A stretch of 64,000 nucleotides of DNA from Azospira sp. I13 (GCF_003112695.1 NZ_BFBP01000009.1:36740-100739), one strand, 5' to 3'; shown: positions 47,054 to 58,547, counted from the stretch's first letter. Translations and numbers: made by a program. The notes: a model not told the origin generated them from the letters alone.

Positions 47054-47638
47054 TCAGGGCTTGGCCAGCAGCTTGAGGGCCTGGCGGATACCGTCGGAAA
47101 CACCGGCACCCGCCGGCAACTGCTTGAGGGCAGCCCCAGCCTCCCGCTCGTTGTAACCCAGGGCCAGCAGGGCATTGAGAATGTCGGCCTGGTCATCGTG
47201 CACCACCAGGCTGGCCGCGGCACCGCCGCCCACCACCGGGGCCAGCTTGTCCTTCAGTTCCAGTAGCAGGCGCTCCGCCGTCTTCTTGCCGATGCCCGGC
47301 ACCTTGGTCAGGCGGCCGGCCTCCTGGCGGGCCACGGCGCCGGCCAGGTCGTTCACCGACAGGCCGGAGAGGATGGACAGCGCCATGCGCGGGCCGACGC
47401 CGGAAATCTTGATCAACTGGCGGAAGGCGAAACGCTCCGCTTCGGTGAGGAAACCGAAGAGGAAATGGCCGTCCTCCCGCACCACGAAGTGGGTCAGCAG
47501 GGTCACCTTGTCGCCGTTGCCGGGGAGGTTGTAGAAGGTGCTCATGGGCACATCCACCTCGTAGCCGACACCCTGCACGTCCAGGACCACCTGGGGGGGA
47601 TTCTTTTCGGCCAGCAGGCCGGTGAGTCTTCCGATCAT
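47054..47638 (-). CDS. ruvA: Holliday junction DNA-binding protein RuvA
   Basis: A 194-residue protein with an OB fold (residues 1-62, [12 protein letters not shown]), a helix-hairpin-helix region ([16 protein letters not shown] and [16 protein letters not shown]), and a C-terminal RuvB-binding domain. It overlaps ruvC by 4 nt. Confidence 0.97.
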   Translation of the reverse strand: MIGRLTGLLAEKNPPQVVLDVQGVGYEVDVPMSTFYNLPGNGDKVTLLTHFVVREDGHFLFGFLTEAERFAFRQLIKISGVGPRMALSILSGLSVNDLAGAVARQEAGRLTKVPGIGKKTAERLLLELKDKLAPVVGGGAAASLVVHDDQADILNALLALGYNEREAGAALKQLPAGAGVSDGIRQALKLLAKP

Positions 47639-48213
47639 GTCTTCTTTCTCGCAATGGGAGGGGAGGTCGACGCCGCCGTGCGGGGCGCCTCCATCAGGCG
47701 GCCACCGCGTACCCGCAGGCCCACCGTGGCGATGCCGCCCAGGCCCTGGCCGCCGTGGGCGTGGGCAATGGCGCAGGCCAGGGCATCCGCCGCATCCGGC
47801 GACGGGTCGCCGGGCAGGCTGAGCAGGCGTCGCACCATGTGCTGCACCTGCTCCTTGGCCGCCTTGCCGTTACCCACCACCGCCTGCTTGACCTGCAGGG
47901 CGGTGTATTCGCCCACCGGCAGATCAGTGGAGACCAGGGCAGTAATGGCTGCCCCCCGGGCCTGGCCGAGGAGCAGGGTGGACTGGGGATTGACGTTGAC
48001 GAACACCTTTTCCACCGCCGCCTGCTGGGGAGCGTAGGTTTCCACGATCTCCCGGATGCCGCGGTAGATAACGGCCAGGCGCTCCGGCAGGGTGGTCTTC
48101 TCGTCAGTGCGGATGCAGCCGCTGCTGACGTAGATCAGCTGGCTGCCCTGCTTGTCGATGAGACCAAAGCCGGTGCAGCGCAGGCCGGGGTCGATGCCGA
48201 GAATACGGACCAT
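47635..48213 (-). CDS. ruvC: Crossover junction endonuclease RuvC
   Basis: A 192-residue RNase-H-fold resolvase. Catalytic acidic residues are visible in ILGIDPGLR (Asp 7), AVEKVFVN (Glu about 69) and [15 protein letters not shown] (two Asp near 140). The C-terminal tail is longer and basic. It begins only 4 nt after the TonB-receptor stop, an unusual upstream neighbour. Confidence 0.97.
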   Translation of the reverse strand: MVRILGIDPGLRCTGFGLIDKQGSQLIYVSSGCIRTDEKTTLPERLAVIYRGIREIVETYAPQQAAVEKVFVNVNPQSTLLLGQARGAAITALVSTDLPVGEYTALQVKQAVVGNGKAAKEQVQHMVRRLLSLPGDPSPDAADALACAIAHAHGGQGLGGIATVGLRVRGGRLMEAPRTAASTSPPIARKKT

Positions 48214-48217
48214 GGGT

Positions 48218-50239
48218 TCAGAAATCCAGCCGCATGGAAACGAAATGCCGGGGCGTCACCACCTGGGAATCGCGGAATTCCGGGTGGCTGTCGATGCTGG
48301 AGCGCCCGGTGTAGGCCACTTCAATGCTCTGCCCACCGGCCTGGAAGCGCCGCGCCAGGCGCCAATCAGCCCGGTGGTAGGAGGCCACATGGGTATTGCG
48401 GGTCCAGCGCATGTCGCCAACGTAGTAGTGGCTGACCGCCAGTTCCAGGTCATAGGGCAGTTTCTGCATCAGCATCAGGGTCGTATTGTGGCTGGGAGCC
48501 GACGCCTGGGTGTGACGGGAAATCTTGGCCAAGTTGGAAGGATCGTCATCCACCTCCACATCCAGCAAATGGGCCCGGACCTGGACGAAAGCCTGGTTCA
48601 GCAGCAAGCGGGTGTTGTTGAGGGGCTGCCAACGCAGCTGGTACTCGATGCCGCGAATCTTCACCGCTTCGCCGTTGGCGGCGTAATCGGCCCGATCGCA
48701 CTGGGTCGGGTCCGGGTTGGTGCACCAGGGCGCTTCCAGATAGCGGGGCAGCACCTGGATACGGTTGGGAATGCGCTCCTCGAAGGCGCGCACGTCTAGG
48801 GACAGGCGATAGGGGCGGAACTCGCCGATATAGCCGATTTCCCGGCTATCCACCCGCTCGGCCCGCAGGCCCTGCCGGGCCATGAAATCGTAGTCGGTGG
48901 CGCCGCCCCCCAGGGGCACCCAGCGCCAGTCGCCCTTGGCCTCGAACAGGGAGGGCGGGCGGAAGGCCCGGGAAACGCCGACCCGCACGGTGTTCTGCTC
49001 ATCCAGGTGGCGATGCAGCACCGCCCGGGGCGCCAGCATGGAGCCCGCCAAGCTGTCCCGCTCCAGGGTGCCGCCCAGGTTGAGCAGCCAGCGGGGGGCC
49101 ACCTGCCACTCCAGGTTGGCGAAGAGGCGCTGGGACTGGCGGCTGTGGCTGACGTTGCCGTAGAAGAAGAAGGGCATGCGCACGGATTCGGCATGGAGGC
49201 CGCCGCCCCAGGCCAGGCGCATATCGGGGGCCGGGGCCAGGATGTGCTGCACTTCCAGGTCGTGGCGGCGGGCACGGCCGCCGTAATTGACGTTGAAGCG
49301 GTCGCTGCCGCAGATCTCCAGATGGCTGTCGTCCGCCGATTCATCGGTGAAGGTGTAATCGGCCTTGAGTTCGCTGTCCGCCGAAATAGCCCGGCGCCAG
49401 CCCGCCGACAGGGCGGTGTTGCGCATGTGGAATTCGTGGGCCGGATCACAGGGGTCGGGGATCTTGCCGCTGCCGGATACGTTGCGGGTGTTGCCGAAGT
49501 TGAGCTGGACCTCGTCCCGGTCGGAGACGTGCAGGTCGGCCCGCAGGTCGAAGACCTGGTTGCGCCGGTCGTCAAATACCTTATCCAGGCCGTTGTCCTG
49601 CTGCTCCCGGAAGGTCATGCGGAAATCTGCTCCGGGCGTACCGCCGCCCCAGCGTACGAAGGTGTCGTGCAGGCCACCGCTACCACTGCTCACGGAGGCG
49701 CTGGCGCCCCGCGCCTGGCTGGCGGAGAGGGTGATGATGTTGATAACACCGAGGAAGGCATTGGCGCCGTAGGCCGCCGAATTGGAGCCCCGCAGCACCT
49801 CAATGCGCTCGATGTCCTCCAGGGCCACGGGAATCAGGTTCCAGTTCACCCCGCCCTGGTACAAGGGGGAATACTGGGAGCGCCCATCCACCAGCACCTG
49901 CAGGCGGGAGGGGAATTCTTCGGAAAGTCCGTGGTAGGTGACCCGACCGGCATCGCGACTGCGCGGTGTCACCTGCATGCCGGGCACCAGGCGCATGACG
50001 TCGGAGAGCTGGCGCGCACCGGAGGCGCGGATCAGTTCCTGGTCGATCACCGTCACCGCCCCCGGCGCCTCCGCCAGGGGCTGGGCCAGGCGGGAAACAC
50101 TGAGTACCACCGGCAGGTCGGCAAAGAAGACCTCCTCCTCCCCCCGGGCCGGCGCAGACAACACGCCGAGGCCGGCCACCACATAGCAAGCGAAGCGGAA
50201 AGCGTGCGCGAAATCGCGTCCCTGTCGCCCCTCGTCCAT
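48218..50239 (-). CDS. TonB-dependent outer-membrane receptor
   Basis: A 673-residue receptor with an N-terminal signal peptide, a plug domain (about residues 40-170; [20 protein letters not shown] start, [24 protein letters not shown] end), and a 22-strand-type barrel ending in aromatic Phe. Similar receptors carry siderophores, vitamin B12 or metals; nothing in the gene or its neighbours identifies the ligand. Loops contain Cys pairs ([25 protein letters not shown]). It is separated from ruvC by only 4 nt, and no TonB/ExbBD or transporter genes are adjacent. Confidence 0.93.
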   Translation of the reverse strand: MDEGRQGRDFAHAFRFACYVVAGLGVLSAPARGEEEVFFADLPVVLSVSRLAQPLAEAPGAVTVIDQELIRASGARQLSDVMRLVPGMQVTPRSRDAGRVTYHGLSEEFPSRLQVLVDGRSQYSPLYQGGVNWNLIPVALEDIERIEVLRGSNSAAYGANAFLGVINIITLSASQARGASASVSSGSGGLHDTFVRWGGGTPGADFRMTFREQQDNGLDKVFDDRRNQVFDLRADLHVSDRDEVQLNFGNTRNVSGSGKIPDPCDPAHEFHMRNTALSAGWRRAISADSELKADYTFTDESADDSHLEICGSDRFNVNYGGRARRHDLEVQHILAPAPDMRLAWGGGLHAESVRMPFFFYGNVSHSRQSQRLFANLEWQVAPRWLLNLGGTLERDSLAGSMLAPRAVLHRHLDEQNTVRVGVSRAFRPPSLFEAKGDWRWVPLGGGATDYDFMARQGLRAERVDSREIGYIGEFRPYRLSLDVRAFEERIPNRIQVLPRYLEAPWCTNPDPTQCDRADYAANGEAVKIRGIEYQLRWQPLNNTRLLLNQAFVQVRAHLLDVEVDDDPSNLAKISRHTQASAPSHNTTLMLMQKLPYDLELAVSHYYVGDMRWTRNTHVASYHRADWRLARRFQAGGQSIEVAYTGRSSIDSHPEFRDSQVVTPRHFVSMRLDF

Positions 50240-50299
50240 AAAACGCCCCCTAGATACGAAATCCGCCCCCCCGGACGTTGCCCGAAGTGTACCCGATGC

Positions 50300-51166
50300 T
50301 TACTGACGTGGGGCTGCCCGGGCCAGATAAACCCCGGCCACGGCCAGGGCCATGCCAAGCAACGCCGCTCCCGACAGGGTTTCGCCGAAGGCGGCCCAGG
50401 CGATAAGGGCGGTGGTAGGCGGGGTGAGATAGAACAGGCTGGCCACATTCACGGCACTACCGCTGCGGATGAGCAGGTTGAGCAGGCTGATGGCCCCCAC
50501 CGACAACACCAGCACCAGCCATAACAGGGCAAAGATGAAGGTGCCGCTCCAGACGATCTCCTGCTGTTCGGTGGCGCCCGCCACCAGCAGGGTCAGCAGA
50601 GCCGTCGGCAGGAACTGGATGACCGCCCCGGAGCGCAGGTCGAAACTGGGGCAGAAGCGCTTCTGGTACAGGGTGCCGACGGTAATGCCGCACAGGGCCG
50701 CAAGCGCCGGCAAGAGGGCGGAGGCCAACGGCCCGCCCGCCGCCGCGCCGAACTTGCCGGAAACCACCAGGGCAACGCCGCCCAGCCCCAGGGCCAGGCC
50801 CAGCCACTGGCGCCGGCTGACCCGCTCCCCCAGCAGCCAGCCGGCCCCCAGGGCCGTCAGCAGGGGCTGCATGCCCACCACCAGGGCCGTGATGCCCGCC
50901 GGCAGCCCGCGCTGGATGGCCATGAAGACGCCGCCGAGATAGACCCCATGCAGCAGCACGCCGGAAAAGCCGATATGCAGCCAGTCCTGCCGCTGCGCCG
51001 GCCAGGGGGCCCGAAAAAGCAGGGCAACGGAAAGCATGAGGGCCAGCACCAGGAGGTAGCGCGCACCGAGGAAAGTCAGGGGTTCCGCATAGGGCAGGCC
51101 GTACTTGGCACCGATGAAGCCGGTGCTCCACAGCAGGACAAAGAGGAAGGGCAGGAACTTGCGCAC
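50300..51166 (-). CDS. EamA/DMT family transporter
   Basis: A 288-residue inner-membrane protein with ten predicted helices in two EamA repeats. The first begins FLPFLFVLLWSTGFIGAKYG; the second has YLTPPTTALIAWAAFGE, the usual DMT exporter motif. GTG 51166 directly precedes the first helix. Such carriers export amino acids or metabolites. It sits between yebC and the TonB receptor. Confidence 0.88.
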   Translation of the reverse strand: MRKFLPFLFVLLWSTGFIGAKYGLPYAEPLTFLGARYLLVLALMLSVALLFRAPWPAQRQDWLHIGFSGVLLHGVYLGGVFMAIQRGLPAGITALVVGMQPLLTALGAGWLLGERVSRRQWLGLALGLGGVALVVSGKFGAAAGGPLASALLPALAALCGITVGTLYQKRFCPSFDLRSGAVIQFLPTALLTLLVAGATEQQEIVWSGTFIFALLWLVLVLSVGAISLLNLLIRSGSAVNVASLFYLTPPTTALIAWAAFGETLSGAALLGMALAVAGVYLARAAPRQ

Positions 51167-51255
51167 GCAACGCCTCGCGAAAGGTAGCGACAATGACCGA
51201 AAGCCCCTCCGGTGACATGGCCGGAAAGGGGAACGAAACAAAATCGGGGGGCAAA

Positions 51256-51284
51256 GAAAAAGCGGCGCCTGGCGCCGCTTTTTC
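51256..51284 (-). terminator. Bidirectional-looking terminator after yebC
   Basis: AAAAAGCGGCGCC and GGCGCCGCTTTTT form a near-perfect palindrome with T-runs readable on both strands, 27 nt after the yebC stop. It should limit read-through into the DMT gene. Confidence 0.88.
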
Positions 51285-51310
51285 AGGGGGATACCCGCAG
51301 ACGAGGCCGA

Positions 51311-52036
51311 TTATTCGCCCATCACCGCAGAGGTGTAAACCTCCTGCACATCATCCAGGGATTCCAGGGCGTCCAGCAGCTTCTGCATGCGCTCGGCGTC
51401 TTCCCCGGTCAGCTCTGATTCGTTCAGGGACTTCATCGTCACTTCCGCCATTTCGGGCTTGAAGCCGGCCTTCTCCAGGGCTTCCTGGACATTCAGCAGG
51501 TCGTTGGGCGGCGTCAGCACTTCGATGGAGCCGTCGTCGTTGGTGACGATGTCGTCGGCACCGGCCTCGATGGCTGCATCCATGATGGCCGCCTCATCAG
51601 CGCCCGGAGCGAACAGCATCTGGCCGCAGTGCTTGAACTGGAAGGAAACGCAGCCCTCGGTGCCCATGTTGCCGCCGTACTTGTTGAAGGCATGGCGCAC
51701 ATCGGCCACGGTACGCACCCGGTTGTCGGTGAGACAGTCCACCATTACCGCAGCGCCGCCGATGCCATAGCCTTCGTAGCGGATTTCCTCGTAGCTGACG
51801 CCTTCCAGCTGACCGGTGCCGCGCTTGATGGCGTTGTCGATGTTGTCCTTGGGCATGGATTCGCCCTTGGCCTTTTCCATGGCCAGGCGCAGGCGCGGAT
51901 TCATGGCCGGATCGCCCCCGCCCATCTTGGCGGCGACGGTGATTTCCTTGATCAGCTTGGTGAAGACCTTGCCCCGCTTGGCGTCCTGACGGCCCTTGCG
52001 GTGCTGGATATTGGCCCATTTGGAGTGTCCGGCCAT
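51311..52036 (-). CDS. yebC: YebC/PmpR family transcriptional regulator
   Basis: A 241-residue protein of the TACO1/YebC family. The start [23 protein letters not shown] is diagnostic, followed by [14 protein letters not shown] and [14 protein letters not shown]. Relatives act as transcription factors or promote translation of polyproline stretches. It often precedes ruvC; here two genes are inserted between them. Confidence 0.95.
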   Translation of the reverse strand: MAGHSKWANIQHRKGRQDAKRGKVFTKLIKEITVAAKMGGGDPAMNPRLRLAMEKAKGESMPKDNIDNAIKRGTGQLEGVSYEEIRYEGYGIGGAAVMVDCLTDNRVRTVADVRHAFNKYGGNMGTEGCVSFQFKHCGQMLFAPGADEAAIMDAAIEAGADDIVTNDDGSIEVLTPPNDLLNVQEALEKAGFKPEMAEVTMKSLNESELTGEDAERMQKLLDALESLDDVQEVYTSAVMGE

Positions 52037-52105
52037 GGCTAACCTCGTAGCGAAAAACTGTTGATAGAATCGGAGAATTCTAGCATAGCCCCCGGACCCA
52101 AACCC

Positions 52106-53638
52106 ATGGCCCAACCCCTAGTCATTGCCCGCCACGCCACTACCGACCTGGCCCTCCTGCCCGCCCTGGCCAACCGCCACGGCCTCATCACCGGCGCCAC
52201 CGGCACCGGCAAGACCATCACCCTGCAGGTGCTGGCGGAGCGTTTCTCCAGCATCGGCGTGCCCGTTTTCCTGGCCGATGCCAAGGGCGACCTCTCGGGC
52301 CTGGCCGCCGCCGGCAAGACCTCGCCCAAGCTGGAAGAGCGGCTACACGGCCTGGGCGTGACCGACTGGAGCCCGACTGCCTTCCCCACCGTCTTCTGGG
52401 ACGTCTTCGGCCAGCAAGGCCACCCGGTGCGGGCCACCATTTCCGACATGGGCCCCCTGCTGTTGGCCCGCCTGCTCAACCTCAACGATACCCAGACCGG
52501 GGTGCTGCAACTGGTCTTCAAGATCGCCGACGACCAGGGCCTGATGCTGCTCGATCTGAAGGACCTGCGGGCCATGGTGCAGCACGTGGGCGAGCACGCC
52601 AAGGAATTCACCAGTGAATACGGCAACGTCTCCGCCGCCTCCATCGGCGCCATCCAGCGCTCCCTCCTCAGCCTCGGCGAACAGGGCGGCGACAGCTTCT
52701 TCGGCGAACCCATGCTGGACATCGCCGACCTCATGCAAACCGACAACGGCAAAGGCGTGGTCAACGTCCTGGCGGCGGACAAGCTGATGGGCGCGCCTCG
52801 CCTCTACGCCACCTTCCTGCTGTGGCTGCTGGCCGAACTGTTCGAGCACCTGCCGGAAGTGGGGGACCTGGAAAAGCCCAAGCTGGTCTTCTTCTTCGAC
52901 GAAGCCCACCTGCTCTTCAACGAAGCCCCGCCGGCCCTGCTGGAAAAGGTGGAGCAAGTGGTGCGCCTGATCCGTTCCAAGGGCGTCGGCGTGTACTTCG
53001 TCACCCAGAATCCCCTGGACATTCCCGACACCGTCCTCGGCCAACTCGGCAACCGGGTGCAGCACGCCCTGCGCGCCTTCACCCCGCGGGACCAGAAGGC
53101 CGTCAAATCCGCCGCCCAGACCCTGCGCGCCAACCCGGCCTTCGACGCCGAAGCGGCCATCACCGAACTGGGTGTCGGCGAAGCCCTGGTCTCCTGCCTC
53201 GACGAAAAGGGCCGGCCCAACGTGGTGGAACGGGCCTTCATCCTGCCCCCCGCCTCCCGCATCGGCCCCCTCACCGTCGAAGAGCGCCAGCAGGCCATCC
53301 GCAGCTCGGTGCTGTACGGTCACTACGAAGAAACTGTGGATCGGGAATCGGCCTACGAAATCCTCAAGGGCCGCACCGCCCAGAGCAGCCCCCAGGCCGC
53401 ACCACCCGCCTCTGAAAACATCCCGGCGCAACCGCCCCAGGCCGGCGGCGGCATCTTCGGCAGCCTGGGCGACATCCTCGGTGGTGGACAGACCAGCAGC
53501 CGGGGCCGGCAATCCGATTCGGTCATCACCACCGTCGCCAAAAGCGCCGCCCGCGCCATCGGCTCCCAGATCGGACGGGAGATCATTCGCGGAGTGCTGG
53601 GGTCGATTCTGGGGGGGAGTGGCAGCCGGCGGCGCTGA
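52106..53638 (+). CDS. HerA-like helicase/ATPase (DUF853, YjgR type)
   Basis: A 510-residue P-loop ATPase of the HerA/FtsK superfamily. Walker A is GATGTGKT at residues 30-37; Walker [10 protein letters not shown] lies near 259; [13 protein letters not shown] follows as the sensor region. The C-terminal 100 residues are Pro/Gly/Ser-rich and end in basic GGSGSRRR. Function of this branch is unresolved; some HerA relatives partner nucleases such as NurA, but none is adjacent. Confidence 0.9.
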   Translation: MAQPLVIARHATTDLALLPALANRHGLITGATGTGKTITLQVLAERFSSIGVPVFLADAKGDLSGLAAAGKTSPKLEERLHGLGVTDWSPTAFPTVFWDVFGQQGHPVRATISDMGPLLLARLLNLNDTQTGVLQLVFKIADDQGLMLLDLKDLRAMVQHVGEHAKEFTSEYGNVSAASIGAIQRSLLSLGEQGGDSFFGEPMLDIADLMQTDNGKGVVNVLAADKLMGAPRLYATFLLWLLAELFEHLPEVGDLEKPKLVFFFDEAHLLFNEAPPALLEKVEQVVRLIRSKGVGVYFVTQNPLDIPDTVLGQLGNRVQHALRAFTPRDQKAVKSAAQTLRANPAFDAEAAITELGVGEALVSCLDEKGRPNVVERAFILPPASRIGPLTVEERQQAIRSSVLYGHYEETVDRESAYEILKGRTAQSSPQAAPPASENIPAQPPQAGGGIFGSLGDILGGGQTSSRGRQSDSVITTVAKSAARAIGSQIGREIIRGVLGSILGGSGSRRR

Positions 53639-53664
53639 TTTTTTGCCACACAAGATACAGAGAA

Positions 53665-53702
53665 AAAAGCCCCGCAGTGGAAACAGTGCGGGGCTTTTGT
53701 TT
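53665..53702 (+). terminator. Rho-independent terminator after the HerA-like gene
   Basis: AAAAGCCCCGCA pairs with TGCGGGGCTTTT (12 bp) around a 10-base loop, followed by a T-rich tail (TTTTGTTT). Confidence 0.92.
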
Positions 53703-53772
53703 AGAACGTTTGAGGCTAAATTCTGCGCAGAACGACTATGTATGGACAGCCTTTTCTGGCACTTGCCGTCTT

Positions 53773-53967
53773 TCAGTTCGGTTTTCCGTTTCCATCACGC
53801 ACAACAATTTCATACAGCAGTTGTCCAGAGAATGAAGCTGGATTAGCCCCGTGAAGCATTGCCGTCTTAGTGACTCCGTTATGGAAAACCACAAGTTCTT
53901 CCCCCCGTATTTGATAGGTTCCTGAATACGTATGCCCTTGATGATGAATATCTGGGGTCTTTTTCAC
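53773..53967 (-). CDS. Small hypothetical protein in an AT-richer patch
   Basis: A 64-residue frame starting at GTG 53967 with GGGAG placed 6-7 nt upstream, which supports real translation. It reads as one small beta-rich domain (YSGTYQIRGEELVVFHNG core). Flanking DNA from about 53700 to 54010 is clearly less G+C-rich than elsewhere, so it may be acquired. It lies between a terminator and the malonyl-CoA decarboxylase gene. No family recognised with confidence. Confidence 0.6.
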   Translation of the reverse strand: MKKTPDIHHQGHTYSGTYQIRGEELVVFHNGVTKTAMLHGANPASFSGQLLYEIVVRDGNGKPN

Positions 53968-54019
53968 TGGGCACTCCCATCAATGTACTAATCAACAAAC
54001 CGCCGCTGCCTAAGAAAAA

Positions 54020-55345
54020 CTACCCCTTCGCCGCGTGCCGCACTGCGGCCACCGCCACTACCCGGCCTTCGCGCATGAAGGCTTCGACGTTTTCTTCCAG
54101 GTCGCCCGGTTCATAGAGGTAGTTCACCATCATCCCGTAGGACTGTTTGAAGCCCTTGGGGGCGGTGTCGGCGAGGAAGTTGAGGCGCTCGATGCGGGCA
54201 CCGTTGCCCAGGTGGAAGCGGGCTACCGGGTCGAGAGGCTTTTCACCGGATTTGGCAGTGACGAGATAGCGGGCCGCCAGGCGGATCAACCCCGGCTCGA
54301 TGAGCCGCGCCAGACGGGCATCTTCAGCCCATTCCCCCTTGGGTAGCAGGGCCCGCAGGGCTTCGGCGTCGGCGATGCCGGCCTGTTTGGCGAGCTTGGC
54401 CAGGTCCGGCGCAAAACAGGCGGCGAAGATATCCGGATTACGGTCGGCCCACAGGCGGAGGGTGGGCAGGGGCGAGAGGGTGGCGAAGGTCTTGAGGCGG
54501 GGGAAGTCCCGCTGCAAGTCCTCAATCACCCGCTTCAGCAGGAAATTGCCGAAGGAAACACCGCGCAGGCCCACCTGGGTGTTGGAGATGGAATAGAAGA
54601 TGGCGGTGTCGGCCCGGTGGGGGTCGGCGGTGGGGGCGTCTTCATCCAGCAGGTGCTGTACCGAGTCGGAGAGCTTATTGACCAATGCCACCTCGACGAA
54701 GATGAGGGGCTCGGCAGGCATGCGCGGGTGGAAGAAGGCGTAGCAGCGGCGGTCAGAATCGAGGCGGTTTTTCAGGTCTTTCCAGGAGCGGATTTCGTGC
54801 ACCGCTTCGTACTGGATGAGCTTTTCCAGCAGGGCCGCCGGGGCCTGCCAAGTGAGGCGGGAAATTTCCAGGAAGCCCACGTCGAACCAGGAGGTGAGAC
54901 GGTTCTCCAGCTCCCGGTCGAGAGCCTTGAGATCAGCGTCTTTATCCAGGTAGCGCAGCAGGTCGGCCCGCAGGTCCACCAGGAATTTCACGCCCTGAGG
55001 GATGGCATTGAACTGGGTGAGGATGCGGATGCGGGAGGAGCGCATGGCGCCCCGCAGGGCGGCTTCCGCATCCCATTGGCCGGGCGTGCCGACGGCCTGC
55101 TGGTAGGCGGCGTGGGCAGTGGCCACGCGCTTTGGATCGGGCCCGAACTCCAGGGCAATGAGGCGCAGGAACTCGTGGCGGCCAGCGTCGCTGAGGCCGA
55201 GATAGGTTTCCGCCAGCTGGGCGGCCCGGGTGCGGGCAGAAACTTCACCGCCGAGGCCGGCGGCACATTCCTTCAGCTGCTCGCGCAAGCGGGCCAGTTG
55301 CTTGGTCGGCAGGGCCGGGGAGGATTTGCTGGGGGCGGTGGCCAT
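54020..55345 (-). CDS. Malonyl-CoA decarboxylase
   Basis: A 441-residue enzyme converting malonyl-CoA to acetyl-CoA and CO2. The N-terminal four-helix domain covers about residues 1-170. The catalytic domain has HPRMPAEPLIFVEVAL, FYSISNTQVGLRGVSFG (catalytic Ser near 252) and FHLGNGARIERLN (catalytic His near 379). ATG 55345 is chosen; the longer frame lacks support. No malonyl-CoA synthetase or malonate carrier is adjacent. Confidence 0.93.
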   Translation of the reverse strand: MATAPSKSSPALPTKQLARLREQLKECAAGLGGEVSARTRAAQLAETYLGLSDAGRHEFLRLIALEFGPDPKRVATAHAAYQQAVGTPGQWDAEAALRGAMRSSRIRILTQFNAIPQGVKFLVDLRADLLRYLDKDADLKALDRELENRLTSWFDVGFLEISRLTWQAPAALLEKLIQYEAVHEIRSWKDLKNRLDSDRRCYAFFHPRMPAEPLIFVEVALVNKLSDSVQHLLDEDAPTADPHRADTAIFYSISNTQVGLRGVSFGNFLLKRVIEDLQRDFPRLKTFATLSPLPTLRLWADRNPDIFAACFAPDLAKLAKQAGIADAEALRALLPKGEWAEDARLARLIEPGLIRLAARYLVTAKSGEKPLDPVARFHLGNGARIERLNFLADTAPKGFKQSYGMMVNYLYEPGDLEENVEAFMREGRVVAVAAVRHAAKG

Positions 55346-55415
55346 GGGGCTTCTCCTTCTTCTCGGGGCGGCAGGGTTGCCTGATGCCCCGATGGTAGAG
55401 AAGCCCTCGGGCAAG

Positions 55416-56201
55416 TCAAGGCTGGCGCCGGGCCCGCAGCAGGAAGAAGACGCCGATCAGCACCATGGGCAGGGACAACCACTGCCCCATGCTGATGGCG
55501 TAGCTATGACCAAAGATGCCTGCATCCGGCTCGCGGAAGAATTCGGCGATGAAGCGGAAGGCGCCGTAGCCGATAAGGAAGACGCCGGAGACGGCGCCGG
55601 TCGGCCGGGGCTTGGCAGAGTAGAACCAGAGCAGGGCAAACAGGGCCAACCCTTCCAGGCCGGCCTGGTAGAGCTGGGAAGGATGGCGCGGCTGGCCATC
55701 CACCTGGGGAAAAACCATGGCCCAGGGCAGGCCGACATCGGCCACCCGGCCCCACAGTTCGCCATTGATGAAGTTGCCGATACGTCCGGCAGCCAGGCCG
55801 AGGGGCACCAGGGGGGCGATGAAATCGGTGACGGTGAAGAAGGACTTGCCATTTTTACGCCCCCACCAGGCCATGGCTACCAGCACCCCCAGGAAGCCGC
55901 CGTGGAAAGACATGCCGCCCTTCCACACCGCGAGGATCTCCCCCGGATTGGCGAAGTAGTAGCCCGGTTCGTAGAAGAGCACCTGGCCCAGGCGCCCGCC
56001 CAGCACCACGCCCAGCACACCCCAGAAGAGCAGATCGTCCAGCTGCTCCAGGCTCCACCCGGCTGTGGGCCGCTGCTGAATACGCCGCCGGCCGAGGGTG
56101 TAGAAGGCGGCAAAGGCCACCAGGTACATAAGGCCATACCAGCGCACGGCCAGGGGGCCAAAGGAAAGGGCAATGGGATCGAACTGGGGATGTACCAGCA
56201 T
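55416..56201 (-). CDS. lgt: Prolipoprotein diacylglyceryl transferase
   Basis: A 261-residue inner-membrane enzyme that adds diacylglycerol to the lipobox Cys of prolipoproteins. Diagnostic motifs are [19 protein letters not shown] (essential His) and [14 protein letters not shown] (about residues 140-153). Seven membrane segments are expected. Pal and the two lipoproteins at the right end of the window would be substrates. Confidence 0.96.
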   Translation of the reverse strand: MLVHPQFDPIALSFGPLAVRWYGLMYLVAFAAFYTLGRRRIQQRPTAGWSLEQLDDLLFWGVLGVVLGGRLGQVLFYEPGYYFANPGEILAVWKGGMSFHGGFLGVLVAMAWWGRKNGKSFFTVTDFIAPLVPLGLAAGRIGNFINGELWGRVADVGLPWAMVFPQVDGQPRHPSQLYQAGLEGLALFALLWFYSAKPRPTGAVSGVFLIGYGAFRFIAEFFREPDAGIFGHSYAISMGQWLSLPMVLIGVFFLLRARRQP

Positions 56202-56314
56202 GGTCTGATGGGATGGGCTAAAATCGGCATTATATTGCCTCGGCTTGTATCAACCCGTATCGACCCCGCCGCGCCCGGAGTTTTCGGCGCGGTTTGTTTT
56301 CCAGGAGCCTCCTC

Positions 56315-58174
56315 ATGCCCGACTATCGTTCCCGCACCTCCACCCACGGCCGCAACATGGCCGGCGCCCGCGCCCTGTGGCGCGCCACCGGCATGAAGGA
56401 CGGCGATTTCGGCAAGCCCATCATTGCCGTGGTGAATTCCTTCACTCAGTTCGTGCCCGGCCACGTGCACCTGAAGGACATGGGCCAGCTGGTCGCCCGG
56501 GAGATTGAAGCCGCCGGCGGCATCGCCAAGGAATTCAACACCATCGCCATCGACGATGGCATCGCCATGGGCCACGACGGCATGCTCTACAGCCTGCCCT
56601 CCCGCGACCTCATCGCCGACTCCGTGGAATACATGGTGAATGCGCACTGTGCCGACGCCATGGTGTGCATCTCCAACTGCGACAAGATCACCCCGGGCAT
56701 GCTGATGGCCGCCATGCGGGTCAACATCCCCACCATCTTCGTTTCCGGCGGCCCCATGGAAGCCGGCAAGGTGAAGTGGGAAGGCAAGACCATCGCCGTC
56801 GATCTGATCGACGCCATGATCAAGGCCGGTGATACCAACTGCTCCGATGCGGAAGTCGAAGAATTCGAGCGTTCCGCCTGCCCCACCTGCGGCTCCTGTT
56901 CCGGCATGTTCACCGCCAATTCCATGAACTGCCTGACCGAAGCCCTGGGCCTTTCCCTGCCCGGCAACGGCACCCTGGTAGCCACCCACGCCGACCGCAA
57001 GGGTCTCTTCCTCGAAGCCGGCCGCCGCATCGTGCGCCTGGCCCAGCGTTGGTATGAAGAGAACGACGCCTCCGTGCTGCCCCGTGCCATCGCCAACCAC
57101 AAGGCCTTCGAGAATGCCTTCGCCCTGGACGTAGCCATGGGCGGTTCCACCAACACCGTGCTGCACCTTCTGGCTACCGCCCAGGAAGCCGGCGTTACCT
57201 TCACCATGGCCGACATCGACGCCATCTCCCGCAAGGTGCCCTGCCTGTGCAAGGTGGCTCCCGCCACCCAGGACTACCACATCGAGGACGTGCATCGCGC
57301 CGGCGGCATCATGGCCATCCTGGGCGAACTGTCCCGCGGCGGCCTGATCCACCGCGACACCCCCACCGTGCATTGCCACACCCTGGGTGAAGCCATCGAC
57401 ACCTACGACGTGCAGCGGGCCGGCTCCCAGCGCACCCTGGAATTCTTCCGCGCCGCCCCCGGTGGCATTCCCACCCAGACCGCCTTCAGCCAAGACCGCC
57501 GCTACACCGAGCTGGACCAGGACCGCAGCAACGGCTGCATCCGCAACGTGGCCCACGCCTATAGCAAGGAAGGTGGCCTGGCCGTCCTGCACGGCAACAT
57601 CGCCCTCGACGGCTGCATCGTCAAGACTGCCGGCGTCGATGAATCCATCTGGAAATTCACCGGCAAGGCCAAGGTCTACGAGAGCCAGGATTCCGCCGTC
57701 ACTGCCATCCTCGGCGGCGAAGTGGTGGCCGGCGACGTGGTGGTGATCCGCTACGAAGGCCCCAAGGGCGGCCCCGGCATGCAGGAAATGCTCTACCCCA
57801 CTTCGTACCTGAAGTCCCGCGGCCTGGGCAAGGATTGCGCCCTGCTCACCGACGGTCGCTTCTCCGGCGGCACCTCCGGCCTCTCCATCGGCCACGCTTC
57901 CCCGGAGGCGGCCGAGGGCGGCGCCATCGGCCTGGTACGCAGTGGCGATACCATCGAGATCGACATCCCCGGCCGTCGCATCCACCTGGCCATTTCCGAT
58001 GCCGAACTGGAAGCCCGTCGCGCCGAGGAAAATGCCAAGGGCGACAAGGCCTGGAAGCCCACGGAAGAGCGCGGCCGCGTCGTTTCCAAGGCCCTGCAGG
58101 CCTATGCCCTGATGGCCACCTCCGCCGACAAGGGCGCCGTGCGCGACCTGGGCCAGCTGAGCAAGTCCAAGTAA
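56315..58174 (+). CDS. ilvD: Dihydroxy-acid dehydratase
   Basis: A 619-residue Fe-S enzyme of branched-chain amino acid synthesis (E. coli 616). Iron-sulfur Cys lie in [10 protein letters not shown] (about residue 122) and [16 protein letters not shown] (about 190-205). AGGAG at 56303-56307 is 7 nt before ATG 56315. It is a single-gene unit ended by a strong terminator. No leader peptide or attenuator was seen upstream. Confidence 0.97.
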   Translation: MPDYRSRTSTHGRNMAGARALWRATGMKDGDFGKPIIAVVNSFTQFVPGHVHLKDMGQLVAREIEAAGGIAKEFNTIAIDDGIAMGHDGMLYSLPSRDLIADSVEYMVNAHCADAMVCISNCDKITPGMLMAAMRVNIPTIFVSGGPMEAGKVKWEGKTIAVDLIDAMIKAGDTNCSDAEVEEFERSACPTCGSCSGMFTANSMNCLTEALGLSLPGNGTLVATHADRKGLFLEAGRRIVRLAQRWYEENDASVLPRAIANHKAFENAFALDVAMGGSTNTVLHLLATAQEAGVTFTMADIDAISRKVPCLCKVAPATQDYHIEDVHRAGGIMAILGELSRGGLIHRDTPTVHCHTLGEAIDTYDVQRAGSQRTLEFFRAAPGGIPTQTAFSQDRRYTELDQDRSNGCIRNVAHAYSKEGGLAVLHGNIALDGCIVKTAGVDESIWKFTGKAKVYESQDSAVTAILGGEVVAGDVVVIRYEGPKGGPGMQEMLYPTSYLKSRGLGKDCALLTDGRFSGGTSGLSIGHASPEAAEGGAIGLVRSGDTIEIDIPGRRIHLAISDAELEARRAEENAKGDKAWKPTEERGRVVSKALQAYALMATSADKGAVRDLGQLSKSK

Positions 58175-58198
58175 GTCGAAGCGGTCCGGCAACAGCCC

Positions 58199-58251
58199 AA
58201 AAAGGCCCGGCCAGAGGTGCCCAATAGGGCGCCCCTGGCCGGGCCTTTTTT
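58199..58251 (+). terminator. Strong rho-independent terminator after ilvD
   Basis: A 16-bp outer stem (AAAAAGGCCCGGCCAG with its complement) and a 7-bp inner stem around an AATA loop, with one mismatch between, followed by six T residues. Confidence 0.95.
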
Positions 58252-58547
58252 ACCCGTAACACACATAGCGTACGCAGCACGCATACAGGGAAGTAGGGAG
58301 CTAACAGAAAGGCCCCCACCCTGAAAAGGGAGCGTTGCGTTATCAATACGACAGTTTGCAAGGAGCATCTTCACCCTTCACAGCGGCGGCGGAAAGACCC
58401 AAGGGGCGGTACTTTCCATGGATCAAACAAAAGCCCCGGCGGCAAGCTGTAAGAATTCCAAGGTCGTTTAACTTATCGTTTTGCGCTTTAATGATGCCTT
58501 GGCCCTGTTGCATCCCTGACGGCCCACTCCTTAGTTTGAGCCCCCCA
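58252..58547. other. Leader region upstream of the LuxR-type gene
   Basis: About 296 bases, less G+C-rich than the surrounding genes, with AT-rich stretches at 58465-58495 (TTTAAT at 58487-58492) that could be promoter elements. No operator or small gene was recognised. Confidence 0.35.

Noticed and set aside
55877..58192. Long minus-strand open frame (771 codons) opposite ilvD and lgt
   Set aside because: It is an antisense shadow; ilvD has complete Fe-S and family motifs with a good ribosome-binding site.
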